NCBI GenBank assembly: GCA_003216195.1
Contig: QCJF01000001.1
Location: 62,001 to 126,000 of the forward strand
Length of the DNA stretch: 64,000 bases
Origin: Pelagibacteraceae bacterium AG-404-P08
GTDB taxonomy: Bacteria > Pseudomonadota > Alphaproteobacteria > HIMB59
Reading direction: 5' to 3'
Part shown: piece by piece, positions 10,108 to 19,750 of the stretch
Numbering within the stretch: the first letter of the stretch is position 1
Layout of the letters: each line of letters starts with the position of its first letter
Notes under the pieces: generated by a model
The model's input: the letters and a program-made list of their open reading frames with translations, nothing else
Told to the model about the DNA's origin: nothing
The model's database searches: none
Made by a program: the position numbers and the translations under genes

Positions 10108-10114
10108 AGAAAAA

Positions 10115-10681
10115 TTATTTTGCTTTTTCTATGTAAGTTAATTCAGAAGTGTTTATTCTAATTTTGTCACCCGTTTCAATATGAGGTGGAACAGTAACTC
10201 TTACACCGTTAGTTAACAATGCTGGTTTGTATGATGAAGATGCTGTTTGTCCTTTAACAACAGCCTCTGTTTCGGCTATTTGCACTGTAAGACTTTCAGG
10301 AGGATTAACATTCATTGGTTTTTCATCATAAAACTCAATAGAGACTTCCATTCCATCTTCAAGAAATTTTGCTGTATTTTCATTCACTTGGCTAATATTC
10401 ATAACTATTTGCTCATAAGTTTGGTTATTCATAAATGTAAAATCCTCTCCACTACGAAATAAAAATTGATGATCTATCTCTTCAGCACGAATTTTTTCAA
10501 GAGACTCTGAACTTCTAAATCTCTCATTTAATTTTGACTGGTTTGAAATATTTTTCAACTCAGCTTGAATATAAGCACCACCTTTTCCAGGTTGTGTGTG
10601 AGATAATTTTGCGACTTTCCAAAGTGAATTGTTATGCTGAATTATATTTCCTATCTTTAAGTCGTTAGCATTAATCTTCAT
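10115..10681 (-). CDS. efp: Elongation factor P
   Basis: NDLKIGNIIQHNNSLWKVAKLSHTQPGKGGAYIQAELKN...KINTSELTYIEKA. Confidence 0.96.
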   Translation of the reverse strand: MKINANDLKIGNIIQHNNSLWKVAKLSHTQPGKGGAYIQAELKNISNQSKLNERFRSSESLEKIRAEEIDHQFLFRSGEDFTFMNNQTYEQIVMNISQVNENTAKFLEDGMEVSIEFYDEKPMNVNPPESLTVQIAETEAVVKGQTASSSYKPALLTNGVRVTVPPHIETGDKIRINTSELTYIEKAK

Positions 10682-11595
10682 TTAGATTTATAAATTTGAA
10701 TCATTCGCTCTAATAAAGCCAAGGCATCTACTCTCGATCTTTGAAAACAATTTCTTCCAATAATTGACCCGTTTCCATCTCCCTGGTGAATTGCAAGCAC
10801 CTCATCCATTAAATCTTGATCATCTTTTGCATCGCCACCCGAAAATACTACTAAGCGTTTTCCATCAAATGCAACTTTTTTGATATGAGCCACACGATCT
10901 TTTAAAATGCTTATAGGTACATTATTCTCTTCAAATGCTTTTTTAGTTGGATCTTCTTCTAAAAAATCACTAGGTAGTTTTACTTTAATTATATTTGCCC
11001 CCAATAGAGCAGACATGTGTGCTGCATATGAAATTATGTTCATCGCTGTTTCACCTTTTTTGCTAATCTTTGAACCTCTTGCATAAGCCCATAAAACAAC
11101 AGCTAGTCCTTTTTCTTTAGCCTCGAAACTAAGTCTTTTAAATTCTTCCATCAATTCAAAATTATGATCAGACCCAGGATAAATCGTAAAACCTATTGCA
11201 GCACATCCTAATTTTAATGCATCATTTACACTCCCAGTAACAGCTTGATCAAGAGATGTTGCAAGAGTATTAGAGCTATTAATTTTTAATATAGTTGGAA
11301 TTTGACCATAATAATTCCCAGAACTCGTTTGAAGTAAACCAAGAGGAGCAGCATAAGCAGATAAACCAGCATCTATTGCAAGTTGGTGATGATAGTTTGG
11401 ATCGTAAGCTGGGGAATTTACAGCAAAACTTCTATCGGGCCCGTGTTCAAAACCCTGATCGACAGGTAAAATTATCATTCTTCCAGTTCCGCCTAACTTT
11501 CCATGTCCCAAAATTTTCATCAGATTTGATCTGACACCTATATTTTCGTGAGTGTAGTTTGATATAATTTTTCTTGTAGTATTTGTTACTTTCAT
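10678..11595 (-). CDS. Class I fructose-bisphosphate aldolase (DhnA/FbaB type)
   Basis: MIILPVDQGFEHGPDRSF and VVLWAYARGSKISKKGETAMN; adjacent to gap and tkt. Confidence 0.92.
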   Translation of the reverse strand: MKVTNTTRKIISNYTHENIGVRSNLMKILGHGKLGGTGRMIILPVDQGFEHGPDRSFAVNSPAYDPNYHHQLAIDAGLSAYAAPLGLLQTSSGNYYGQIPTILKINSSNTLATSLDQAVTGSVNDALKLGCAAIGFTIYPGSDHNFELMEEFKRLSFEAKEKGLAVVLWAYARGSKISKKGETAMNIISYAAHMSALLGANIIKVKLPSDFLEEDPTKKAFEENNVPISILKDRVAHIKKVAFDGKRLVVFSGGDAKDDQDLMDEVLAIHQGDGNGSIIGRNCFQRSRVDALALLERMIQIYKSK

Positions 11596-11603
11596 AATAC
11601 CCC

Positions 11604-12620
11604 CTATAAATTACACACTTGAGCGGTTGTCTCAAGCATTCTATTTGAAAATCCCCACTCGTTATCATACCAAGTCAATACTCTACCAAAATTATTTGAC
11701 ACTGTTGTAGTTTCACTTAAATCTAAAATAGAACTCCTTGCGTCATGATTATAATCACTTGATACTTTAGGGTCTCTATCCACTCCTAAAATACCTTTAA
11801 GAGAGCTATTTGCATATTCTTGGAATTTATTATTTAGATTTTCAATTGTGATATTTTTTTTTGTGTTAAATTTAAAATCTACTAGAGATACATTTGGCGT
11901 TGGAACTCTAATAGCTGTACCATCTAATTTTCCATTTAAATGAGGAAGGACTAGACCGACAGCTTTTGCTGCACCTGTGCTTGTTGGTATTATGTTACTT
12001 GCTGCTGCTCTTGCTCTTCTAAGATCTTTATGAAATGTGTCTACTGTATTTTGATCTCCTGTATAAGAGTGAATAGTTGTCATGTATCCATTTTCAATTC
12101 CAAACTCTTGATCTATTACAAAAGCAATAGGCGCAAGACAATTAGTTGTACAAGAGGCATTAGAGATGATTTGATGATCTATATTAATATTTTTGTTGTT
12201 AACTCCTTGCACTACCGTTATATCAGCACCAGAACATGGAGCAGAAACTATAACTTTACTTGCTCCGCTTTCGATATGAGACATTGCCTTTTCTTTAGAT
12301 GCAAAAACACCCGTGCACTCTAAAATAATGTCGACTTTCTTATCTTTCCATTTCAAATCAATGGGGTTTTTCTCAGATGTAACAGTTACTGTATTTTCCC
12401 CTGTTGAAAATTGTTCATTGGAAATTTTGTTAACCTCCATATTGAGAGGTCCGTGAATACTATCATATTTAAGTAAGTGAATATTTGAGTCAATATCAGC
12501 CAAGTCGTTTATATAGCTTATCTCATATTGATTTCTAAATTCACTTAATCTTTCCAAAAATGCTCGGTAAACAAGCCTGCCAATTCTACCAAAACCATTA
12601 ATCGCTACTTTTTTTTTCAT
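11604..12620 (-). CDS. gap: Glyceraldehyde-3-phosphate dehydrogenase
   Basis: VAINGFGRIGRLVYRA, SNASCTTNCLAP and VLTWYDNEWGFSNRM. Confidence 0.97.
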   Translation of the reverse strand: MKKKVAINGFGRIGRLVYRAFLERLSEFRNQYEISYINDLADIDSNIHLLKYDSIHGPLNMEVNKISNEQFSTGENTVTVTSEKNPIDLKWKDKKVDIILECTGVFASKEKAMSHIESGASKVIVSAPCSGADITVVQGVNNKNINIDHQIISNASCTTNCLAPIAFVIDQEFGIENGYMTTIHSYTGDQNTVDTFHKDLRRARAAASNIIPTSTGAAKAVGLVLPHLNGKLDGTAIRVPTPNVSLVDFKFNTKKNITIENLNNKFQEYANSSLKGILGVDRDPKVSSDYNHDARSSILDLSETTTVSNNFGRVLTWYDNEWGFSNRMLETTAQVCNL

Positions 12621-14548
12621 TTTGTTTTAATTTTCCTTAATATTTTACTAGATATAGTTTTTACTGTTAAACCAAATTTTTTAAAAACTTCATTCCCGGG
12701 TGCACTAGCACCAAAATTATCTAATCCAAATATATTTTCATATTTTGTGTACTTATTCCAATACATTGTTGATCCAGCCTCAATTACAAAAGTTTCACTA
12801 GATTTTGATTTAAATAAATTATTTTTAAAAGTTTTTGATTGTTTTTCAAAAACAGAAGTTGAGGGCATTGAAATGACTTTTGCAATAATACCATAACCTC
12901 TAACTCTTACAGCAACGTTGACAGCTAAAAATACTTCTGAACCAGTAGCTATAATAGTAATATCATTATTAATTTTTGGACCATATATAACATAAGCACC
13001 TTTAAATTTTTTTGAGTCTAATTTTTTATTTGAAATTTGTGGCAGATTTTGCCTTGAAAGACAGATAAATGAGGGTGCATCATTGATTTTTAAAGCCTCT
13101 TTCCAACAAACAATTGTTTCTTTAAGATCGCAGGGTCTAAAAACATAACTATTTGGTATGAGTCTTAACATATTAATTTGTTCAATAGGTTGATGAGTAG
13201 GGCCATCTTCACCTAATCCAATAGAGTCGTGTGTAAATACTTGTATAGGATTAATTTTCATTAGTGCAGCTAAACGAAGACTAGGCTTCATATAATCAGC
13301 AAAGCTCAAAAAAGTTCCTGAATATGTTTTATAAATTTTGGTAGCAGCAATACCATTCATTATGGCAGCCATACCATGTTCTCTTACGCCATAATGGATA
13401 TATTGTCCCGTTGTGTTCATGCTATCCATTACAGACATTTCTTTACCTTTGGTATTATTAGAGCCAGTTAAGTCTGCAGAGCCTCCGAGTATCGGATGAT
13501 CTTTTTTGAAATAGTGTAATACTGCTTCAGAGGATTTTCTAGTAGCCTGATCAGACTTAAAATCTTTTAAATCAATTTCTATTTTATTAAATAACTTATC
13601 GATGTCTTTGTTTGATAAAGTTGTGTGAGATATTGATTTAGTTTTTTTGTAAACTTGTAAATTTTTGGTGGATGAATTTCGCCAAGTTTTTAAAAGTTTA
13701 TCTGGAATTTGAAAAGGTTCTTCATTCCAAGATAATTTACTTCTCGTTAATTTCACTTCCTCTGAACCTAAGGGTGAGCCGTGTGATGATGCTTTTGCAG
13801 ACTTATTTGGAGAACCAAATCCAATTGTTGTTTTAAAATTTAGCAAACAAGGGACTTTTGATACTTGTGCTTTTTTTAAAAGTTTATAAATATTTTTATG
13901 ATCATGACCTCTTCCGCTATGTACTTCCCAATTTACTGATTTAAATCTAAGGTTTGTTTTATCACTAAAAGCTAGGTCTGTAGATCCATCAATACTAATG
14001 TTGTTGTTATCGTATATTAGTATCAAATTATTAAGTTTTAAGTGCCCAGCTAGACTTATTGCCTCTTGGCTAATTCCTTCCATTAAACAGCCATCACCAC
14101 AAAAAACATATACCTTTGGGGCTTTGGATAATTTTTTCTCTTTTGAAAGCTTTTTAAGGGCTATGGCCATTCCTACCGCGTTCGAAATACCTTGTCCAAG
14201 AGGACCAGTCGTTATTTCTATTCCAGCATCTGGTTCATATTCAGGATGTCCCGCTGTAATGTAGCCCAATTGTCTAAAATTTTTAATTTGAGAGATTGTC
14301 ATTTTTTTATAACCGGTGAGGTATAAAAGTGAGTAAAGCAACATCGAACCATGCCCATTAGATAAAACGAATCGATCTCTGAGTAGCCAGTTTGGATCTT
14401 TGGGATTATGAGTAAGAAAATCATGAAAGAGCACTGTGGCAATGTCAGCCATTCCCATAGGCATACCAGGATGACCAGATTTTGCTTTTTCTACCGCATC
14501 AATTGATAAAAATCTGATACAGTTTGCTAATTTAGTATAATTTTTCAA
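12617..14548 (-). CDS. tkt: Transketolase
   Basis: ANCIRFLSIDAVEKAKSGHPGMPMGMADI, GHGSMLLYSLLYLTGY and GLGEDGPTHQPIEQ. Confidence 0.97.
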   Translation of the reverse strand: MKNYTKLANCIRFLSIDAVEKAKSGHPGMPMGMADIATVLFHDFLTHNPKDPNWLLRDRFVLSNGHGSMLLYSLLYLTGYKKMTISQIKNFRQLGYITAGHPEYEPDAGIEITTGPLGQGISNAVGMAIALKKLSKEKKLSKAPKVYVFCGDGCLMEGISQEAISLAGHLKLNNLILIYDNNNISIDGSTDLAFSDKTNLRFKSVNWEVHSGRGHDHKNIYKLLKKAQVSKVPCLLNFKTTIGFGSPNKSAKASSHGSPLGSEEVKLTRSKLSWNEEPFQIPDKLLKTWRNSSTKNLQVYKKTKSISHTTLSNKDIDKLFNKIEIDLKDFKSDQATRKSSEAVLHYFKKDHPILGGSADLTGSNNTKGKEMSVMDSMNTTGQYIHYGVREHGMAAIMNGIAATKIYKTYSGTFLSFADYMKPSLRLAALMKINPIQVFTHDSIGLGEDGPTHQPIEQINMLRLIPNSYVFRPCDLKETIVCWKEALKINDAPSFICLSRQNLPQISNKKLDSKKFKGAYVIYGPKINNDITIIATGSEVFLAVNVAVRVRGYGIIAKVISMPSTSVFEKQSKTFKNNLFKSKSSETFVIEAGSTMYWNKYTKYENIFGLDNFGASAPGNEVFKKFGLTVKTISSKILRKIKTK

Positions 14549-14583
14549 TGGAATAACTTTTCTTAATAACTAATAATTAAAGT

Positions 14584-14844
14584 ATGAACGAATTTCAACA
14601 ACAAATACTTCAAAAAATTGAGCAAATTGCATCAAAACTTCAGAATTATAAAATTAATAACCAAGAATTAATAAATGAGAAACAAGAATTAAAAGCCAAG
14701 GTAGAATATTTAGAAAGAAGAGAGTCAGAATTAGTAACCGAATTAGAAAATAACAAACTTGAGTTATCTGAAAAATCTCAACTTATTGATCAAGCAACTA
14801 ATAAAATTGAGGAATTACTGGGTTCAATAGATATAGATGGCTAA
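14584..14844 (+). CDS. Small coiled-coil protein directly upstream of zapA (ZauP-like candidate)
   Basis: 86 aa, heptad-rich Glu/Lys/Leu sequence; overlaps the zapA start by 8 nt. Confidence 0.6.
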   Translation: MNEFQQQILQKIEQIASKLQNYKINNQELINEKQELKAKVEYLERRESELVTELENNKLELSEKSQLIDQATNKIEELLGSIDIDG

Positions 14845-15169
14845 TTTAACTCTAACTATCGGAGGAAGACCACTAAAAATACAATGTTCCGATGATAATG
14901 TTGAAACTGTAAAAGAGATCGCTTCTTCAATTAGTAAACTCATAGATGATGAGAAGAAAGAGAATGTACCTTTTTTAACATCCACACTTATTGCCTACCT
15001 TAAATCTATGGAAGATGTTTTGAAAAAAGAAAAAATATTACAAGATTCTTTAAATAAGAAATTATTTTATGAGAGCCGTATTCAAGAATTACAAAATGAA
15101 AATAATCATCTAAAATCTGACATTGAGCAAATTTTCAAAAAACTAAATGATAATATAATTATTGAATAA
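14837..15169 (+). CDS. zapA: Cell division protein ZapA
   Basis: LTIGGRPLKIQCSDDNVETVKEIASSISKLIDD...TLIAYLKSMEDV; adjacent to the 5-FCL gene. Confidence 0.85.
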   Translation: MANLTLTIGGRPLKIQCSDDNVETVKEIASSISKLIDDEKKENVPFLTSTLIAYLKSMEDVLKKEKILQDSLNKKLFYESRIQELQNENNHLKSDIEQIFKKLNDNIIIE

Positions 15170-15725
15170 AATACAAATTCGAAAACATCACCTGGCACTA
15201 AGAATGCAACTAAGCACTTCTGATTTAGATATTTTTTCCAATAAAATAAATTCAAAAATAATAGATTTAATTGAAAAAATTAATCCAAACACTTCTGTCG
15301 GCTTATTTTATCCATATAAAAATGAGGCAGATGTATTGAGAATTTCTAATGATTTAATAAATAAAAATATTAAATGTTTACTTCCCAAAGTAATATCAAA
15401 AGGATCTTCTTTAAAGTACTTCGAATATAACCCTCATAGTCCAAATTTGGAAAAAGGTTTTGGCGGTATCATGGAACCTAGGGATGAAAAGACATTAGAT
15501 CCTGATATAATTATAGCATCATGCTCTGCATTTAATGAAAAAGGTTTTAGGGTAGGCTATGGAGGAGGCTTTTTTGATAGAACTATTGAAGAATTGAGAA
15601 AAAAAGGAAATTTAAAAACTATTTTAGCTGCTTTTGAAATTCAAAAAACCCATTACAATTTTCAGGAGAGTTTTGACCAAAAAGTAGATTATATTTGTTC
15701 AGAACAAAAAATTTATTCTTTATGA
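15162..15725 (+). CDS. 5-formyltetrahydrofolate cyclo-ligase
   Basis: IRKHHLALRMQLS, VGLFYPYKNEADV and GFRVGYGGGFFDRTI. Confidence 0.9.
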   Translation: MNKIQIRKHHLALRMQLSTSDLDIFSNKINSKIIDLIEKINPNTSVGLFYPYKNEADVLRISNDLINKNIKCLLPKVISKGSSLKYFEYNPHSPNLEKGFGGIMEPRDEKTLDPDIIIASCSAFNEKGFRVGYGGGFFDRTIEELRKKGNLKTILAAFEIQKTHYNFQESFDQKVDYICSEQKIYSL

Positions 15726-16537
15726 ACTTTTTAGTTATAGGAGATGTTGTAGGGAGATCAGGTAGGACAGCTCTTAAAGAAAATTTAAAAAAGATACAAG
15801 ATCAATTCAATATTAGCTTTACAATAATTAATGCTGAAAATTCAGCTGGTGGTTATGGACTTACAGGAAAAATTTATGAAGAACTTATAAGCTGGGGAGC
15901 CGATGCTATAACTTTAGGAAATCATGCTTGGAAACAAAAAGAGATCATAGAATATATGGATCAAAACCCAGATCATAATATTATAAGACCTTTAAATTTC
16001 GAAGTTGGATCTCCTGGTAGGGGTTTTAAAATTTTTACTCATAACAATGGAAAAAGAATATTGGTAAGCCAAGTTCATGGTCAAACATTTATTGACCTTC
16101 CCTTGAGTAACCCTTTTAATTCTATTGATACACAACTTTTATCTATAATAAATGACCATAAAATAGATTATTCATTTTTAGAGGTGCATGCTGAAGTAAC
16201 ATCTGAAAAAAATGGTATAGCTCAAAATTATGATGGAAAATTTACAGCTATATATGGAACTCATGTTCATATTCCAACCTCGGACGCTAGGGTATTAGAA
16301 AAAGGCACTTGTTTTCAAACAGATATTGGCATGACAGGAGATTATAATTCTGTTATTGGTATGAAAAAAGAAAGCGCCATCAAAAGAATGAGAACTGGGT
16401 CAAACTCTTACAGACTGGAACCTGCAGAGGGATTGGCAACTATTTCTGGAGCGGTCATTACTACAAATGTGGGGGATAAAAATTCAATTCAATCTATTCA
16501 AATAGGTGGTGTTTTAGATAGTAATTTATTATCTTAG
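15722..16537 (+). CDS. YmdB family metallophosphoesterase
   Basis: MNFLVIGDVVGRSGRTAL, NAENSAGGYGLT, TLGNHAWKQKEI and GTHVHIPTSDARVL. Confidence 0.92.
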   Translation: MNFLVIGDVVGRSGRTALKENLKKIQDQFNISFTIINAENSAGGYGLTGKIYEELISWGADAITLGNHAWKQKEIIEYMDQNPDHNIIRPLNFEVGSPGRGFKIFTHNNGKRILVSQVHGQTFIDLPLSNPFNSIDTQLLSIINDHKIDYSFLEVHAEVTSEKNGIAQNYDGKFTAIYGTHVHIPTSDARVLEKGTCFQTDIGMTGDYNSVIGMKKESAIKRMRTGSNSYRLEPAEGLATISGAVITTNVGDKNSIQSIQIGGVLDSNLLS

Positions 16538-16540
16538 CTT

Positions 16541-17281
16541 ATGGCAGGACATTCAAAATTTAAAAATATTCAATATCGTAAAGGTGCTCAGGACAAAAAA
16601 AGAGCAAAACAATTTGCAAAAATAGGAAGAGAAATTCAAATAGCCGTGAAGATTGGAGGGACTGACCCAGAGTCCAATCCAAGATTGAGACTAGCAATAA
16701 CAAATGCTCGAAGTGTAAATATGCCAAAGGATAATGTAGATAGAGCTATTAATAAAAATAATACTGAAGCTTCTGATTATTCAGAAGTTCGTTATGAGGG
16801 GTATGGTCCATTTGGAACAGCTTTTATAGTTGAGGCCTTAACAGATAATAAAAATAGAACAGCTTCAGAAATTAGATCTATTTTTTCAAAGAATGGGGGG
16901 AATTTGGGGGAGACAGGAAGTGTGAGTTTTAATTTTAATAAAGTAGGAGAAATACAAATCAAAAAAGAGATAGATGATAGTGCACTGGAGGATTTACTTG
17001 ACCATGGTTTAGAAGATTACATTACAGATGACGATGTAACATATCTTTATTCTTCTTTTGAGGAATTAGCATCTTTTGAGAAAATACTATTAGATAAAAA
17101 ATTTGACATTGAAAGTGCAAATATTATTTGGAAGCCAAATTTAACTGTAAAAATTGAAAAGAAGGAAGATCTTGACAAGCTTATTAGATTAAATGAAGAG
17201 TTAGAGGATAACGATGATGTTCAAAATTGTTTTTCAAATCTTGATTTTAATACTGAACTTTTAGAGGTTAATAATGCCTGA
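16541..17281 (+). CDS. yebC: YebC/PmpR family transcriptional regulator/translation factor
   Basis: MAGHSKFKNIQYRKGAQDKKRAK...NMPKDNVDRAI...YEGYGPFGTAFIVE. Confidence 0.97.
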   Translation: MAGHSKFKNIQYRKGAQDKKRAKQFAKIGREIQIAVKIGGTDPESNPRLRLAITNARSVNMPKDNVDRAINKNNTEASDYSEVRYEGYGPFGTAFIVEALTDNKNRTASEIRSIFSKNGGNLGETGSVSFNFNKVGEIQIKKEIDDSALEDLLDHGLEDYITDDDVTYLYSSFEELASFEKILLDKKFDIESANIIWKPNLTVKIEKKEDLDKLIRLNEELEDNDDVQNCFSNLDFNTELLEVNNA

Positions 17282-17600
17282 TAAAGCTTGGAAAAATAGG
17301 GAAAGACTTGTAGCAAAGTTTTTTGGGGGTATGAGAAATGCCCTTAGTGGAATTAATTCAAAAGTTACTCATTCAGATGTAATTCACGATAATTTATTCA
17401 TTGAGTGTAAATTAAGAGCTAAGCATACTGCCATTAAATTATGGGATGATACAAAATCTTTAGCAGACAAGGAAAAAAAGACCCCAGTCATTGCATTATG
17501 TGAAAAAAATAGACCTGGTTTTTGGATAATGGTACATTCAGATGATTTTGAGAGAGTCTCTAAAGAACTTAAAAATAAAAATATAATTGATGAAGAATAA
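17274..17600 (+). CDS. Small PD-(D/E)XK-like (Holliday-junction-resolvase-like) nuclease candidate
   Basis: 108 aa; GINSKVTHSDVIHDNLFIECKLRAKH has a D-x(8-9)-ECK arrangement typical of restriction-endonuclease-fold or VRR/Hjc-like nucleases. Confidence 0.55.
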   Translation: MPDKAWKNRERLVAKFFGGMRNALSGINSKVTHSDVIHDNLFIECKLRAKHTAIKLWDDTKSLADKEKKTPVIALCEKNRPGFWIMVHSDDFERVSKELKNKNIIDEE

Positions 17601-17603
17601 TTA

Positions 17604-18302
17604 ATGGAAGAAGTAGTCAACTTAGCATCCCTTGAAGGTTCGGTAGATTTCTCAATGATGGGAATGTTCCTAAAATCTGACTGGGTTGTAAAATTTGTAA
17701 TTTTATTATTAGTGATCTTTTCAATCCAATCTTGGAAGACAATTATTCAAAAAATATTGTTAATAAATAAACTCAGGAAAATATCAAAAAAATTTGAAAA
17801 CCATTTTTGGTCTGGTGTGTCTTTAGATGAGCTTTATCAACAAATTGACGAATTTGACCAAGAAAGCTTCTCGAATATATTTAGAAATATTATGAACGAA
17901 TATGAAAAATCTCGAATGCAAAAAAATAAAGTTGACTCCGCTTTCATTCAAAGACTTTATACCTCTCTAGATTTAAGTATTGCTGTTGAAGATACAAATT
18001 TAAATAAAGGATTGTCTTTTTTGGCCTCTTCTGGATCTGTAGCACCTTTTATAGGATTATTTGGTACAGTTTGGGGAATTATGAATAGTTTTCAAGCGAT
18101 AGCTATTGCTCAAAATACCAACTTAGCTGTTGTAGCACCTGGTATTGCAGAAGCTTTATTCGTAACTGCTTTGGGTCTTTTCGTTGCTATCCCCTCAACC
18201 GCTTACTACAATCTCATAACTTCTAAAATTGACAACTATTTGTCAGAGGCTGAGAGTTTTGGGAAGGACTTAGTTAATATAATTTCGCGTCAAGTTAAAT
18301 AA
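17604..18302 (+). CDS. tolQ: Tol-Pal system protein TolQ (MotA/TolQ/ExbB proton channel)
   Basis: LSFLASSGSVAPFIGLFGTVWGIMNSFQAI...VAPGIAEALFVTALGLFVAIPSTAYYN. Confidence 0.95.
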   Translation: MEEVVNLASLEGSVDFSMMGMFLKSDWVVKFVILLLVIFSIQSWKTIIQKILLINKLRKISKKFENHFWSGVSLDELYQQIDEFDQESFSNIFRNIMNEYEKSRMQKNKVDSAFIQRLYTSLDLSIAVEDTNLNKGLSFLASSGSVAPFIGLFGTVWGIMNSFQAIAIAQNTNLAVVAPGIAEALFVTALGLFVAIPSTAYYNLITSKIDNYLSEAESFGKDLVNIISRQVK

Positions 18303-18306
18303 TTAT

Positions 18307-18702
18307 ATGAGAAAAAAACACCGACCTGTTTCAAATATAAATGTTACTCCGATGGTTGATGTTATGTTGGTTTTACTTATTGTGTTTATGGTCACAGCTC
18401 CCCTTCTAACTGTGGGCGTTCCAGTTAATTTGCCAAAAGTTGAGGCAAATTCTTTAGATGCGCAAAAGGAACCACTTGAAATCTCGATTAATGAAAATAA
18501 TGAAATTTACTTAGGTGAAGAATTAATACCTTTTGATGATTTAATATTGAAAGTTAAAACTATTGCAGGCTCAAATAATGACATAAGAATTTTTTTAAGA
18601 GCTGATACCACAATTAATTATGGAGAAGTAATGAAGGTTCTTGGTGCACTGAACACATCTGGTTTTTTAAAAATTGCTCTTGTAACGAAAAAACCAAATT
18701 AA
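18307..18702 (+). CDS. tolR: Tol-Pal system protein TolR (ExbD/TolR)
   Basis: SNINVTPMVDVMLVLLIVFMVTAPLLTVGVPVNLPKV. Confidence 0.95.
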   Translation: MRKKHRPVSNINVTPMVDVMLVLLIVFMVTAPLLTVGVPVNLPKVEANSLDAQKEPLEISINENNEIYLGEELIPFDDLILKVKTIAGSNNDIRIFLRADTTINYGEVMKVLGALNTSGFLKIALVTKKPN

Positions 18703-19707
18703 GTGTCTACTATTTCACTATTTAATCCTTTTAGGAACTTAATCTTATTCATTGAAAATTTCAGTTACAAAAAAAGTGATTTTTATTTTCAAATATTCTC
18801 TTTTCTATTACATCTACTAATTTTGATACCAATGATAAATTTTACTTTTGAAAAAAAAATCAGTGATATTCCAATGATTTTACCAGTTGAAATGTTCATT
18901 ATTGAAGAAGAGACTGCTGCACCTGAATTTGTTGAGGAGATAAATGAAATTGTTCCAACATTTCAAGAAGAGACTCCAAAACAGAGTGAAGCTGAGGCTA
19001 TCGAACCGGACATAAAAGAAATAGCATCTAAAGATTCAATTGATCCAATAATTAAGGATACTAATGAAGAAGTATTAGTTGATAACTCTGCAGACAAAAC
19101 AAATGAATTTATCATTGATGAGAAAGTAAAACCCGAAATTAAAAAACCAGAAGAAGAGACTCCGCCACCGATAGAAAATGATTTTGAGATTAAATTAAAA
19201 CAAAAACCTGAACCTAAAGAAATACCTGAACCCAAAAAAGATATTGAGATTATTGTTAAGAAAAAGCCTGTAAAGAAAACTTTCAACGTTAGTACTGTTC
19301 TAAAAGATTTAGAAAATCAAGATAAAGAATTTAAAAAAGAGCAGGAAGCATCTGAAGTCAAACAAGAGGAGGTTTTCACAGAAAAAGTTGGACCAACAAT
19401 GACTATCTCTGAAATTGACCTTTTAAGGCAGCAATTACACGGTTGTCTAAATCTTAATGTTGGAGTTGCCAATCTAAAAGAGATTAAGCCTGTATTATTT
19501 ATTGTAGTTAATCCCGATCGAACAGTGAAAAGTGCTAAAGTAGTAAATAAGGAAAAATTAAATGATCCATCATTTAGAACTGCTGCCGAAGCTGCAATGA
19601 GGGCCGTTAATAATCCTGATTGCAGTCCTCTTTTGTTACCTTTAGATAAATATGAACAGTGGAAAGAAATTAATTTTACTTTTGATTTCAGCTGGATGTT
19701 TGATTAA
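18703..19707 (+). CDS. tolA: TolA-like energy-transducing protein
   Basis: GTG start; position between tolR and tolB; N-terminal TM, charged Pro/Glu/Lys-rich linker, C-terminal TolA/TonB-like domain. Confidence 0.82.
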   Translation: MSTISLFNPFRNLILFIENFSYKKSDFYFQIFSFLLHLLILIPMINFTFEKKISDIPMILPVEMFIIEEETAAPEFVEEINEIVPTFQEETPKQSEAEAIEPDIKEIASKDSIDPIIKDTNEEVLVDNSADKTNEFIIDEKVKPEIKKPEEETPPPIENDFEIKLKQKPEPKEIPEPKKDIEIIVKKKPVKKTFNVSTVLKDLENQDKEFKKEQEASEVKQEEVFTEKVGPTMTISEIDLLRQQLHGCLNLNVGVANLKEIKPVLFIVVNPDRTVKSAKVVNKEKLNDPSFRTAAEAAMRAVNNPDCSPLLLPLDKYEQWKEINFTFDFSWMFD

Positions 19708-19750
19708 TAAATATTTAAGATAAGTAGTCTTATTCAAATAGACATATTTT

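Noticed and set aside
12030-12323. Plus-strand 97-aa ORF opposite gap
   Set aside because: Shadow ORF in a conserved gene; Cys/Arg-rich composition is a by-product of the reverse strand.
18963-19286. Minus-strand 107-aa Ser/Gly/Phe-rich ORF opposite tolA
   Set aside because: Reverse complement of the Glu/Lys/Pro-rich TolA linker gives a low-complexity open frame.
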